A model generated the notes under the pieces. It saw only the letters and a list, made by a program, of their open reading frames with translations. It made no database searches and was not told the DNA's origin. From assembly GCA_944548615.1 (NCBI GenBank), contig OX155980.1:38136381-38200380 (forward strand): DNA of 64,000 nucleotides, read 5' to 3'. The position numbers and the translations under genes were made by a program. Shown here piece by piece: positions 1-13,000 of the stretch. This DNA comes from Micropterix aruncella. Lineage: Eukaryota > Arthropoda > Insecta > Lepidoptera > Micropterigidae. Every line of letters starts with the position of its first letter. Within the stretch, counting starts at the first letter, position 1.

Positions 1-345
1 GAGAAACCTCGTACCATGAATGCCGATTGGTACGCGGCCGGAAGTTATTGACGAACTCGGTAAAGTCAAATGTAAACGCTGCATAATCTTGCACCATAAC
101 GATGCTAGTCCTCACACAGCCAGACAGACAAACGATTTTTTCAAGGCGAAAAAAGTAAAACTCATGTGCATCCTCTATACAATCCCAACTTAGCACATTG
201 TGACTTCTTCTTGTTCCCAAAAAATAAGAACCAATTACGCGGTCAACGATATTCATCGCCAGAAGAGGCTGTTTAAGACTATAAACACGTTTCTGAGGTC
301 ACCACGGAGGAGTGGAATAATATTTTAATAGACAGTGATTGATTT
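1..345 (+). pseudogene. Decayed mariner transposase C-terminal end
   Basis: In shifting frames one reads LHHNDASPHTARQTNDFF and then LYNPNLAHCDFFLFPK, matching the second and third catalytic-acid regions of a mariner (DD34D) transposase. One frameshift and at least two stops break it. The order around the second acid is HND rather than the usual HDN, and Asp before LA is now Asn, so it is catalytically dead. It enters from the left edge; no 3' TIR could be assigned. Confidence 0.75.
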
Positions 346-866
346 TGCCCATTAATTTCGTTTTTTTCTTATTCCATTCGGAAACTTCATCTCGTATCTT
401 GTACGATGAACAGCCTTAGACTCCACATACATTTTATTCGAAATTAAAGTTTTGCCTTGCGACTAACATCCCTACGCTTTTAGTATATTATCAAACCTAA
501 TTACAACAAAAAAATCTAATAAACTTAAAGATTGCTTGATTATTGGACACACTCCTGGTTGATTTGCTGGAGCATTTTTGAACCAATGAATGGCATTTTG
601 TCATGTCATGCCATTGTGTAAAAGCAGTTTATTCATTAGCCTTCTACTACATTTCTGGTGCATAAACGCAGATCAGATCCAGATCCGAAAACTTTTCCTT
701 GGCGCACCGGGCAGCATATTTCGTAAATGTCTGGCGAATACGAAGCTTATTGAATGTTTCCAGTTTGAAATATCTGAACATTGTGAAATCTTCTGAAATT
801 TAAGTTAATGTCGTAATGTTTCCTCTGTTAATTTCGAAAGAACACTTAATTTGCATTAAATTACAG
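346..866. other. Intron sequence, nothing recognised
   Basis: AT-rich sequence between the mariner remnant and the first dynein exon. A 68-codon open frame at 590-796 has no recognisable features. The earlier AAA1 exon is not here. Confidence 0.5.
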
Positions 867-1018
867 GTCTAATAGCTGAGGTTATTTTATATTCGGAAGG
901 CTTCGAAACATCAAAACCACTGGCCAAGAAAATGGTCGATATGTATAAGCTGTGCAGTGAGCAACTATCGAAGCAAGATCACTACGATTTTGGGATGCGA
1001 GCGGTCAAGAGTGTACTG
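867..1018 (+). CDS. DNAH6: Dynein exon: end of AAA1
   Basis: The exon lies between an AG acceptor (ttacag) and a GTAAGT donor. It opens with 2 nt that finish a codon, then 50 codons containing [15 protein letters not shown] and [19 protein letters not shown], the conserved helical end of AAA1. It ends in phase 0. The preceding AAA1 exon is not in positions 1-866. Confidence 0.93.
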
Positions 1019-4000
1019 GTAAGTACACTCATTACTTTACATTCAAATTAGTTTATGCAGTAGCTCTTATTTCGATCTATTCATGTGAAATGTTCATCGT
1101 CGTATTAGGTAAGCTACGTCCAGAGAACCGCGCCACAGCCTCGCACTGCATGTCCTCAGACACAACTTTTTGCTCATTGTATGAGAATGGAATGTAAGGT
1201 AGCCGTCTGTCAATATGTTGACTCTTGCGTCAGCTACGTGCAGATCGTCTGACGCTCTACGTTGAAGGAGGTTTCTCGCGTGTCATTGTGGCCGATGCGG
1301 CACCATTTTTCTGGTCTGGAGATCACGTCGCATTGCCACACAAAGTAGCGTATGCGATCTTGTTCTATTGGTTGTATTGGAATGTATGAGAGCAGTCTGT
1401 CGTTGGGTCAACCCTGACATCGACGGTATTTAGTATAACTGGACTGCTGAGGTGTATTTATATGAATGCGATGCGACACGGTGCGGAACATGGATTTTGA
1501 AAAGTACTCGTATTTAGGCCCAATTTCACCAAAACCGATAATACTCCTTTCACTAAATTTTCATTCTATCTCTCTCATTTATCATCGACCTAAAGCATCT
1601 CGGGTCAAAATAAGTCGCTAAGGAGTAATTAACTAGCCCAAGCGGAACTGCAGATGTCACAATAATAGAAAAACAAATTGTTATAATTATTTATGACGTA
1701 CTTACAATTTTTAGACGTTGCATCGTGTACCATGCGAGACACCATTCTCTGATTTGATCCACTATGATTATGTTAGATCAAAAAATAGGTTTTTTTTAAG
1801 CGTATGTTTCATGTCTTTTGGGCAATGTAAGCATAACATTTACGCATTTTGAGTAGAAAATTCAGCTAGTTTTAAAACTTCTACACTTGAGTATACGTTA
1901 GGTATAGGTAAATAATTACGTATTTTATTGCATATCTCTAGTTAGAATAAACTTCATTTACGATATTTAGATAACTAAATTAAAAACTTATAAAAACGGC
2001 CTTCGGCTGCATAATTAGGATTAATGTCGGACAGCCGACTACGGCGTAGCGCGTTTGGTGTAGCGCGTCTATCGCATAATATCGGTTCTCAGACTCGCCA
2101 AGTCTGGACCAGCTCCCACTCCGAATGAAAAGTTTAAATTCCGTCGATATTTTTAGAGCATGGCATCGTAACAAAGTTGTAAATTTAGTGCTGGCCATTA
2201 GTGGTCATACCGTAGCATAACGTGGTCGAAACTCATACGGTTACCCATCCTTGTATTTGCCTCGTCCAACGTTGCCTAATCGCTGAAATGCCAATACTAC
2301 CGATCGGGGGTTTTTCTGTTGTGACTCTTCGTGGCCGGCCGATCTCCGTATTTATGCAATTATGCAATTATATGCGGTAAAATGTCGCCTTCATTAAATA
2401 AGCCACTGTCATTTGTTAGCATGCGTGCACTAACACCCCCTTCAAACAAATTTTCGAGGGTTGAAAGATGCCGTCGTGAGTTTCATTCCCGTGGCTGTTT
2501 TTCTAAGGGTTAATATCGGCATCATCGAGAACCGGCCTTTCAAAATTAACGTATTGTCTCGTTCCTCATGAGATAACATACCCAGATGTATACAGAAATT
2601 TGCTTTTCTTTAACCCCCAACAGGTAATGGCAGGCGCCCTGAAGAGAGCAAGCCCAGATCAATCTGAAGATGTGACATTACTGAATGCATTACGAGACAG
2701 TAATCTGCCCAAATTTCTTACTGGGGATGCAGTTCTGTTCAGCGGAATTCTCGGGGATCTTTTCCCCGGCCTAATTTTGGAGGAACGTGACTATGGCGCT
2801 CTAAAAAGGACCATCGGTATAAAATGCATGAATGGAGCAACCTCTGTATAAAAACGAGCGCAAAACAATGGGATTGTCAACGGTTTTTGTATAAAATAAT
2901 CCATGACTAAACTTAAGCATTCAGACTAATTTTTTTTCTTCTCGGACTAAAAATAAATTGTTTAAATTTGTAAAAAATTGACCCGCGCTGACATATTTTA
3001 TTTATTACTTTATTTTTAGTCTGTGTTTTCCAAAAGCTTACCATTCAAGTTAAATTCGCCGCGAAATCCCCCTTTCTGTGTGCTTTTTACTGAACTTAAA
3101 TATAAATTAAAACACTGCTGAAGGCTGAATAGTATATAGTATGAATATAAATTAGTTTCGATATGATATTCGTTTAGGTAAAGTTCTTCTTAAGGCCATT
3201 CGTGTCATATATATCCTGGTCGTGTCTACAGAGCTTTACCAAAATTTTGATATAAAGAAACCGCTTTTTATTTTATTGGTTGCGACATTGGAAAACCCAT
3301 GGGTAGAGGAGGGAGGGGAGGTAATCAAAGCCTATCAACATAGTTGTAGATACTATGATGATGATAACTAAGATTATGAATACACGAATATTTCCGAACT
3401 ATATTTTTATTGAACAGTTTCTTTGTGTGACAGAGTAAAACGGTTGAAAGTGCACTTGCGCTGAGCGTCGAATATAATATCGCGGGGGTGACCGATGGCG
3501 CCTGAGTATAATTTCGCAACTGGTCAGTGACGTATTCATTGCAATGGAATAGCCATGCGGAATATTTGTAGGAATGTATATGACTTGTCGTATGAGTTAA
3601 ATTGCCGACTGCTTGGGCGAATGTGAGTTATCATCATCGCACGTTGCTACATAGTTAAAAGTGTAGCAAAGAAATTAGCTTTGCCTTATGTATGGCGCTT
3701 ATGTTTAAAACAAAAAAGTCCGTAGCAAAGCGCGCCGCCTTTATCGTCACGCCGTGCATGCGATTGCCTTTACATGGGCAATAAATACCACATAAGTGGG
3801 GCGGGACAAAACGAAAACGATCTCTGTGTGAATTCAGTTTTATTCGAGTACGTGGGGGGACCCAAAAGAAACAGGAAATCCGTCATAAAGTCTTTTATTC
3901 CTAATATTTTTACACCAAATTTTGATCACCTTCAAAGTAATCTCCATTGACCACAACGCACTTCTTCAAACGATCATTCCATTGTTCAAAACAGTTTTTG

Positions 4001-7000
4001 AATTCACTTATCGCGATGTTCTTTATGCCTTTCGGCGATTTTTGTTTTACCTCCTACACAGTGGCAAAACGCTTCCTTTTCAGGTCCCTTTTGAGTCTGG
4101 GGAACAAAAAGAAATCACAGGGGACTAGATCCGGTGAGTGGGGGGTGGATAATCAGTGTCATGCCGTATTTGGTCAAAAACTGCTTTACGTAGAGGGCAG
4201 TGTCGGCCCGCGCGTTATCATGATGGTAGAACCAGTCGCCTGTACGCCAAAGATCTCCCTTTTTTCCGGATACACTTCCTAAATCTTTCAAAACCTCCAA
4301 GTAGAACTCCTGGTTGACAGTTAGACCGGGGGAAACAAACTCCATGTGGAAAACACCTCTGCAACGAAGAAACAAATGAGCATTGTCTTGATGTTTTACT
4401 TCACTTGGCGAGCTTTTTTGGGGCGAGGAGAGCCACTTGTCTTCCACTGGCTTGATTGCAGCGTTGTTTCGGGGTCGTATCCACAGCACTACGATTCATC
4501 ACTAGTAATCACCTTGGAAAAAAAACAGGGTCCTCTTTGAACTGATTTTGAAGCTCAAAACATGCCTGAAGTCGACGCTTCTTTTACTCGTCTGTGAGAA
4601 GGCGAGGGAAAAATTTGGCTGCAACCCTTCTTATGTGCAAATCTTCGGATAAAATCCTCTGAATTGAACTCCATGATATTCTAGACATCTTATAGAGTTG
4701 ATCAATGGTTCGACGATAATCTTAGCGAACGAGGGCATTGATTTTGTCGATGTTTTCGTCACTTCTTGCCGTTGAGGGGCGTCCTGAATTGGGTTGGTCT
4801 TCAATTGACATTTCTCCATTTTTAAAATGTGAAAACCACTCATAGACTCTGGTTTTACTTAAGACAGCATCCCAAAAAGCAGTCTTAAGCATTACAATAG
4901 TTTCCGTGGCCGATTTCACGAACAAGAAACAAAATTTCACAGCCGCGCTCTGCTCTCGACCATCTGCTATCACTTTTTCGACAAAATTTAAAAAGTTGTT
5001 TTACAAAAAAAAACTCTAGCGGGCGAACCGATGCACCCACAGCGACATAACTTCGCACACTGACTCAGGTGGAGTGACCGTAACGGACACCTGGTCGAAC
5101 AATGGGTTCCACCGCCCTTCCTCCCCACCACAGCCAAATTCCGGTTACTTTTGGGTCCCCCCACGTATGAATCAAGTCCATCGGCCTAGATATGAATGTT
5201 TACACGTTTTTACATACTGGACATAGTCAGACTTTGGCTTTGGCATTGACGTTTAATTCGACTGTGTTGCCAGATGTAGTATTTTTGTAACCACATTAAT
5301 TTCTTGTAGTATTTTCAATATAGGTCATTAGTATTAATGGGAGAGCCTTATCTACCGCTAGAGGGACGCAGCGGCGACCGGATGCGCACTCCAGTTCAGT
5401 TTCAGTTCACATTGTTTTAGGACGTTTTAATTTAGCTCATGTTTAAAATTTAATATCTGCTAAAGTATTCGACATATTTCGAAAAATCGGCTACATTATC
5501 GCACCGCACTAAATCTAGCATACATCCTTGAGACGCGAGAATTTGTCCTCATCAAAATACCTTGTAATCAGTTTTTATATTAAATATTAGCAAACTACTT
5601 ATAAATTAAATTTTATATAGTTACAATAACCGAAGAAGAAAAATTGCAAGCAATCGAAGCCCAGACAATCAAAGTGATACAGTTGCATGAAACGATGATA
5701 GTGAGATGGGGCGTCATGCTAGTCGGCCCCACCGGTGGTGGCAAAACTACTACATTAACAGTGAGTATTTCATCGTCCACGCTGACCACTACATAATATT
5801 AGAGATGAATTTGTAACAAAAACTATTTTATAGATTCTGAGTAAGGTGCTGACGCGTTTAAGAGAGAAGGGGGTCAAAAATCCTTACTATCAAATTGTCC
5901 GTAAATTCATATTGAACCCAAAAAGTTTGACTATGGGCGAATTGTACGGCGAGGTCAACCCGATAACGCTGGAATGGAACGATGGACTACTGGCGATATG
6001 CTTAAGACGAGCTGTTCAGGTTAGTTACGTTTTTATTTTAAATCGGTGACGTAGAATATCATTTAGAAGGTCAAAGGCCCACCGTAAACAAATATACTTT
6101 CTTACAGTCCCTCGAGGAAGATCACCAGTGGATCATATGCGACGGTCCTGTAGACGCAGTATGGATAGAAAATTTGAATACTGTCTTAGACGACAACAAG
6201 ATGCTGTGTTTAGCAAATTCGGAGAGAATTAAATTGTCGCCCTATGTTCATTTCGTTTTTGAGGTTTGCATTTAAAATACTTTGAGGCCAAATTTCATCC
6301 AACATTGAGCAATAAAGAGGGCGTGGAGGGGGGGGGGGGGGAGAATTACTTTGGGCAGAGTAGTTAGAATGATCCTACTGCGCATCGGTCACCCTTTCTT
6401 CTCAGGATTTTGTTCCACACATGCTAAGATCTTTTCTGACATTATTCACCTCTCAATTTATAGGCTAAAACAGGTCTTTCTGAAGCGATATCATAGCCAG
6501 GACTTTATTGAGGATTTTGTCTCGAGGTGCCCTTTTTACATGACTTAATCGCTGTATACTTCATCTTTTATTTTATTACCTTAAACTACCAACAGACAAA
6601 AACATAGATTTCCGTAAAAACTACCTAATATTTCATAATAAAAGTGCGGGGAAAGTGTGGGAGGGGGGAAAGTTAGAGGAGAATTGACCCCTTCCCTGAA
6701 ATTTAGAAATACAGGATTTTTCTCGTAATTAAATGGCATATTCACATTTAAAAGCAAACGTACAAATCACCTAAAAGGTCGAATTAAATACTGTCCCGCG
6801 TCTCGGGCTACGTAACGTGATGCAAAACTTATTTTCTAAGCTCGGCTATTTCTTACGACTACATTTTTCTATGTCATTTTCGTAAATTTCATTTAATTTT
6901 CAATGTCAGTCTATGCAAAATACTTCAATTTTCCGTCTGGATTAGGTTTAGTAGATTTATGTAATTCTAAAGTATGTTAAATTTATCCTTAAGTATATTG

Positions 7001-10000
7001 ATTCAAATGTATCCAGCCTATTATATAAACCCTCCAAGACGCAATACTTCGAAGTGTAAACGCATACGGCACACGGCAAACTATATGTTAATTATATTTT
7101 AAAATAACCATCTCGATGGTTATTTTTAACTTTGTTTCGCGAAGATTAGAATTTTTTTAATAAGAGAATAGGTTTTTTATTTATGATTTTCGGATATTCC
7201 AGTACTCCTGGATAATCAATCTCCCTCCTCTTTGTTACCATTACAGCGACTTATCATTAATCTAAGATGAAATTCGTTAAAAGATTAGCGATGTTTTCAG
7301 GTGGCTGATTTGGCTCAAGCCTCACCTGCTACAGTTTCAAGATGCGGTATGGTGTACATAGATCCTAGCGATCTTGGGTTAGTGGATATTCGCTTACAAA
7401 TATCTTAACAATTTTAGGTTTTATGTTGGTAATTAAAGTATTCTATAATATATTTAGTTGGATGCCGTTTGTGAAAACATTCATTAATGCCTTACCAGAA
7501 TCGGGTATTTTAAGCCAAGAAACCAAAGAGTATTTGCAGGATTTGTTTAATTTTGTGCAAATTGGATTGACTTATGTTAATAAGACTGGTGGCTTTGTTA
7601 TTCCGCAGGTATTACCGTATTCTTTTATTCTTGAATATAAGAAAATATTACTTAGATTATGAAAGTCCTAGATCATTACTAGAACTCAACGGGTATCTAA
7701 CAAAAATATTTTCAGGTCGATATAGGCAAAATATCAATGCTTTGCCACTTATTGCAATCATTATTCAACGAATCTTCTGGAAGACTGACAAAGATGACGT
7801 CTATTAAGGATTATATATTTCAGTGTTTCGTATTTTCTTACCTCTGGTCAGTGGGTGGAAATCTTACGGAAATTCACAGAAGCAGTTTCGAAGAATTCGT
7901 TAGAAAGCAGTTTGATAAATTTGAAGGAGGCGCCAAGTAATTATTTACCTAATTACATGTTAGAAATAGTAGCATTTATTGTTTTATTTATTTATTGTAT
8001 TTAATAAAATTTTAGGTTTCCAGAGCCAGATCTTTGGACGATGTTCATTGACACGAAAATGTGTCGGTTCGAGGCATGGAATAAAATAATACCTAAGTTT
8101 GTGTACGACCCAACTGTACCTTTCTTTGAATTATTTGTTCCTACCATCGATACTGTCCGATACGGTTTCCTAATGGAACATTTGGTGAGCGTCAACAAGC
8201 CGGTTTTATTTACTGGAGATACAGGTGAGCAGTATATATTATTTGGATTTTGAAAAACTGCATTATTTAATAGCATTTATTTGAATACTAATTTCCGCAT
8301 TTTCCTAACAGGCGCAGGGAAATCATGCATTGCGAAGGGAATATTGAATGAGCTTGGAAATACCGGGCTGTATATTCCTGTGACATTGAATTTCTCTGCT
8401 CAAACGAATAGTCCTAGAACTCAGGTTCAGTAATTATTTCATTTTATTTTATTGTATTTATATTGTATATTGTAAGTCTTATAGTGCTGCGTTTTAAACC
8501 AATGCAATTACCAAAATATAGTTTAACATGTATAAGGCCTACAACTGCTATTAAGCGTTTTTAAACTTTATAAAAAATACTACAAATGAAAAAAAATATT
8601 TTTTAAAGGAAGATCCAAAAAAATGCAAGAGAAGAGATATAACAACACCTGGAAACTTTATGATAGAAAGAATTATGTCATCAAATAGGGTGTGCCTCTG
8701 TGCGTGTGTGTGCGAGCGTTCGTGTGTGTGTGTTTGTGTGGGTGTGTGTGTGTCCGTATGTGTGTGTGTGCGTTTGTGTGTGTGTGTGTATTCCAGAGAT
8801 GGTTATGTTCAGATAGTCCAATCGCTATCGCAGTATGAATAGAACTGTTGTCATAGCTTTGGAAAACAGATGAAAAGACTTGAAATATGTCAATTTCGAG
8901 AATTTGTCACTGCAGGTGCATAGGGTTCTGTTGAATTGTACATTTTGAGAATTATTTATTTCCGTTTTGGAAATGTTAAATAAGTTGCAGTGTGTAGTAG
9001 GTAGGTACCTACTTCCGCAAGGAATATAAAAGACGTTCTACTAACCAACTCAGGGTAATATAGGTCATTTTTAAAACGCTTAAAAAGAAATTTGAAATCA
9101 GATTCCTGGCAACGGTTCTTAAGTGAGATAATGTTGTACCGATTGAGTTGCTCGGAGTAAACAGAGGTGACGTTGAAGGTCTGGAAGTCCAGGAATTTAG
9201 GAAAGCGAGGCTGAAGGCTTTCAATATGGCCTTGTAGACATTATAGTATGTTTATCTATAATACTGATTTGTTATGCCAGTTTGTAATCACTGTTTTTTA
9301 TTATTTCTTCTATTGATTTTGTTAGTTTTATAGCCATTCTGTTGCAGTAGTCATATGTATATATTTTTAACTCTCTTCTCTCTATTAATCACTGGTACTA
9401 AAATCACTGACATTAACATTCGTTCCGTGGACGCCTCACTACTGCTTATAAAGCCAAAACGGCGAAAGCCAAATTTGAGGGTGTTTATAATCATTCCAGC
9501 ACACTAGTATAATAGTGGATAGTTATTAAAATGAATCGCCATTTGACATGTTTTAAAAATCGAGAAGTGGAATTTACTAGACATCTATATTTAATGTTCC
9601 AGTGGACGGATGGAGGCAGAAGACACGAGTTATTTAAAGGACTTCTTTTTGTCCACACATTAAAAAAATGCTAAACATTCATTCGTCATCTACCTCCAGC
9701 CAAATGAGCCTTGGCCCTTTATTTAACTAAACGTGTAGGTGCATAATAACAACATATAATATTATCGTATGCAATGACCGGTAGCTATAATATATTTGCC
9801 ATTGCGAGTCGACGGTGGAAATATTATAGGAGTACCCGTAATGGAAAAGGACGTTACCTTCAACATTTACTTATGCCTTAGATTTAATTAGTCTTTACAG
9901 GTTCCCTAATTTTGCCCTAGCTTCAATTATTCCTTGCAGATTTAAACAGCCCACATTTAATTAGTCCTTATATACTAATTAATCCAATACGTCGCTTGAT

Positions 10001-13000
10001 AAAATTACTTATTAACACACATGAACAATAGTACATCTAGGTACACAACCCTAATATTTTAAAAAACATTCCCCGAAGAACTTTTAGGCTTAGTTTTTAA
10101 ACTAGACGCGATTATTAACGACATAGACAGTCGTAAGGCGCTCGTTTCATCCAAGTGTTTATTTACCCTGAGACACGAGAATAAATCATAGCTCACGCCC
10201 TATTTTCCCTCATATTGGATGAATATAAGAGGTTGTATTTACTATGATAGGGTAAAACCGGGATAGACTCCCCAGTTTTCGAAAGAGCCTTATTATTTTA
10301 ATACCAAATATATTGGCATAGATTATCCCTGTAATATAGTTAGTTGAATCATTTATATAGTTTTAGAATCAGTATTTGTTTACCTAACTAATACACTATA
10401 AATAGGATAGAAACGAATTTACCGCGCGAAATTTGTAGCACCCGACGTTTCAGTGACGTTGCAACCGCCGTTATCTAGGGTAGACTGAAAGAGATGTCAA
10501 TCCGTTGTTTCGCGGGTAGGCCGCATACCGCTGCCGTCACTGCGTAGGTTATAACGGTGGTGGGGGGCCGAGCTCCCGGCCTACCCGCGGGACCCGCGGA
10601 ACAACAGATTGACAGCTCTTTCAGTCTACCCTCTAGGGTAGACTGAAAGAGCTGACGTTGCAGCCGCCGTTGTCTACAACGGCGGCTGCAACGTCACTGA
10701 AACTTCGGGTGCTACAAATTTCACGCGGTAAATTCGTTTCTATCCTATTTATAATATCAAACAACAGCTAAAGTCTTCGATTTTATACAACTATTAGACG
10801 TTTTGAAGAAATTAAGTTCTTGCGAGACATTTTTTTTGGGAATAAATGCCTACCTATATGGATAGATGCCTCACTACGAAATCGCTTGGAAGGATAGATG
10901 ACTGTGATGGGGGATGGATGCGCTTTTAAATAATAAACAAGTATAAGTAATCAAAATCTAAGATTTATTTATAATCTTCAGATATAGGTAATATGACACG
11001 CATAGCCATAATTAAATATATGCATCTCTTTAACAAAAAAATACATTTGTTAAAATAAGGCGATAACTTATTTAAAACTTTTATAGTCATCTTTAAGGAA
11101 ACATTTTTTTTAAATCCACTTTCATATGCATCTCTAGCAAAATAACAATTAACAATTTCGTTTAATCTTAGTATTTATTTTAAGAAACAAGAATATTAAT
11201 CCTTTATTCAAAAAAAGTATATTTCTGTACTTACAAAATTTATGGTCACTCTCCGCTTAGCCCACCTCCCCAATTGCCTTTTATACGTCCTTCGTCTGCG
11301 ATAAAGTATGCGTGGTCGGTCGGAAAAATGTTCAAAGAAAAATATATAGAGAAATATCGTATTGGATCAGAAATAATCCAGACAAAGGGAAAAATACCAT
11401 TACACAAAATACCTGTCATGTGCTGGCTTAAGGATTCTATAAAATACTACATTGCTAGTTTAACTGATCCTCACTGTTAATTTATTGTTTTTTAAGATTG
11501 CAATACACTACCGAATCTGCCATTGCAGCACATTCAGGCGGCCACTTATGTGACGCAATGAAAAATAGAGAAGTTGCTTGATGGAAGGTTTATTAAAGAC
11601 TGTTTGTCGCAAGCCATTCTCGGGCCGATTATACATTTTTACAAATGGCAACGATTACTGTTTGAATTGCTTATGTCAACATTAATTACCGCTATGCAAG
11701 AGCGGGCTTTTTGAATCTGACCCTTACATGTTATTGTGGCGTACTCGCTACAGTACCCCGCACCAGATAACGCAAGCTATCGCTTATACAATATTATATT
11801 TTATATATTTTTTATATTTATATAATAAAATGCAAATACATTTTGTATAAATTGTTCTTAACGTGTCTTATCTATTCTTATGTATGTAGTAACGTGTTCT
11901 CTTCTATTCTCTTTTGTAAAAAGAAATATCGTCATAATAGTCTTAGTATTGCATCTTCCATTACATAAAACATCCTTAACTTACTATTTATTTTATTAAC
12001 ATTTTAGGAAATTATTGAACTTAGACTCGAAAAGAAGAAGAAAACGATGTTGGGCGGACCATTGGGCAAGAAAGTGATAATTTTCGTAGACGATGTCAAT
12101 ATGCCCAAACTCGATATGTACGGTGCTCAGCCAACGATCGAACTTTTGAGGTACACCATGATTTCGTTAAAATACCAGTATTCGAAATATAATGACGCAT
12201 ACCCTCAATTTTTAGATTTATGCTCGACTTCTGCGCGGTATACGATAGAGAAAAACTATTCTGGATAACGATCCAAGATGTTATTCTGACAGCGGCGTGC
12301 GCGCCTCCTGGTGGTGGGCGTAACCCTTTGACTGCTAGATTTGTTCGTCATTTCGCGATGGTCTTCATTCCGGCGTCGAGTGATGATACACTGAAAGTGA
12401 TATTCAAGGTAAATTATTTTAATATCTGCAACAATATATATATTTAATTACATTTGTTTATATCAAGTCGATCCTAGCTGGACATCTCGAAGATTTCGTG
12501 CAAGAAGTTTCTATATTATCGGAGAATATTATCAATGCAGCGGTTGACATATACGGGAAGATTTCAACTGAATTGTTACCTACCCTTCTCAAATCTCACT
12601 ATGTATTCAATTTGAGAGATTTATCGAAGTGCATTCAAGGAGTTTTGCAATCGAATTCTGGAGTTATCACTGAACCTGATGTTATGCTAAGGTAGACATT
12701 AATGCTGGTATAGATTTTCAGGAGTTCGGCAATCGGAAACTTTAGTATTTAATCAGAAAATATTAAATCCGACAACCTTCCGCGTAATAGCATGAAAATT
12801 AATGATTTGTTTTTTTTTTTACTAAGATTATTCTATCACGAATGCACCCGGGTCTTTCACGATCGTCTCATCTGTTATCAAGACAAAGAACTTTTCTTTC
12901 GGTTGATGTCCAATACATGTGAATGTTACTTCGGTAAGAAGATCATTGAAATGCCTAAAAATGACCGAGAAACGTTGCCTGTCGTAATATTTGGGGATTT

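Larger units (their letters stand above)
2817..5620. other. Dynein intron (2804 bp) hosting a mariner
   Basis: The 1.3-kb mariner at 3851-5165 is the only element recognised. The flanks 2817-3848 and 5168-5620 are AT-rich with no identifiable content. Confidence 0.6.
8425..12007. other. Dynein intron (3583 bp) with a microsatellite and a foldback element
   Basis: Apart from the GT-rich tract at 8690-8795 and the foldback at 10397-10753, nothing was recognised. Open frames such as 11274-11480 have no family features. Confidence 0.6.

Noticed and set aside
590..796. 68-codon open frame upstream of the first dynein exon
   Set aside because: Does not match dynein AAA1, lacks suitable splice context and has no family features.
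7418..7457. Alternative acceptor at 7416-7417 for the dynein exon
   Set aside because: Runs into an in-frame TAA. The acceptor at 7456-7457 keeps the frame and the conserved GWMPFV sequence.
8660..8842. Cys/Val-rich 60-codon frame
   Set aside because: It is the translation of the GT microsatellite.
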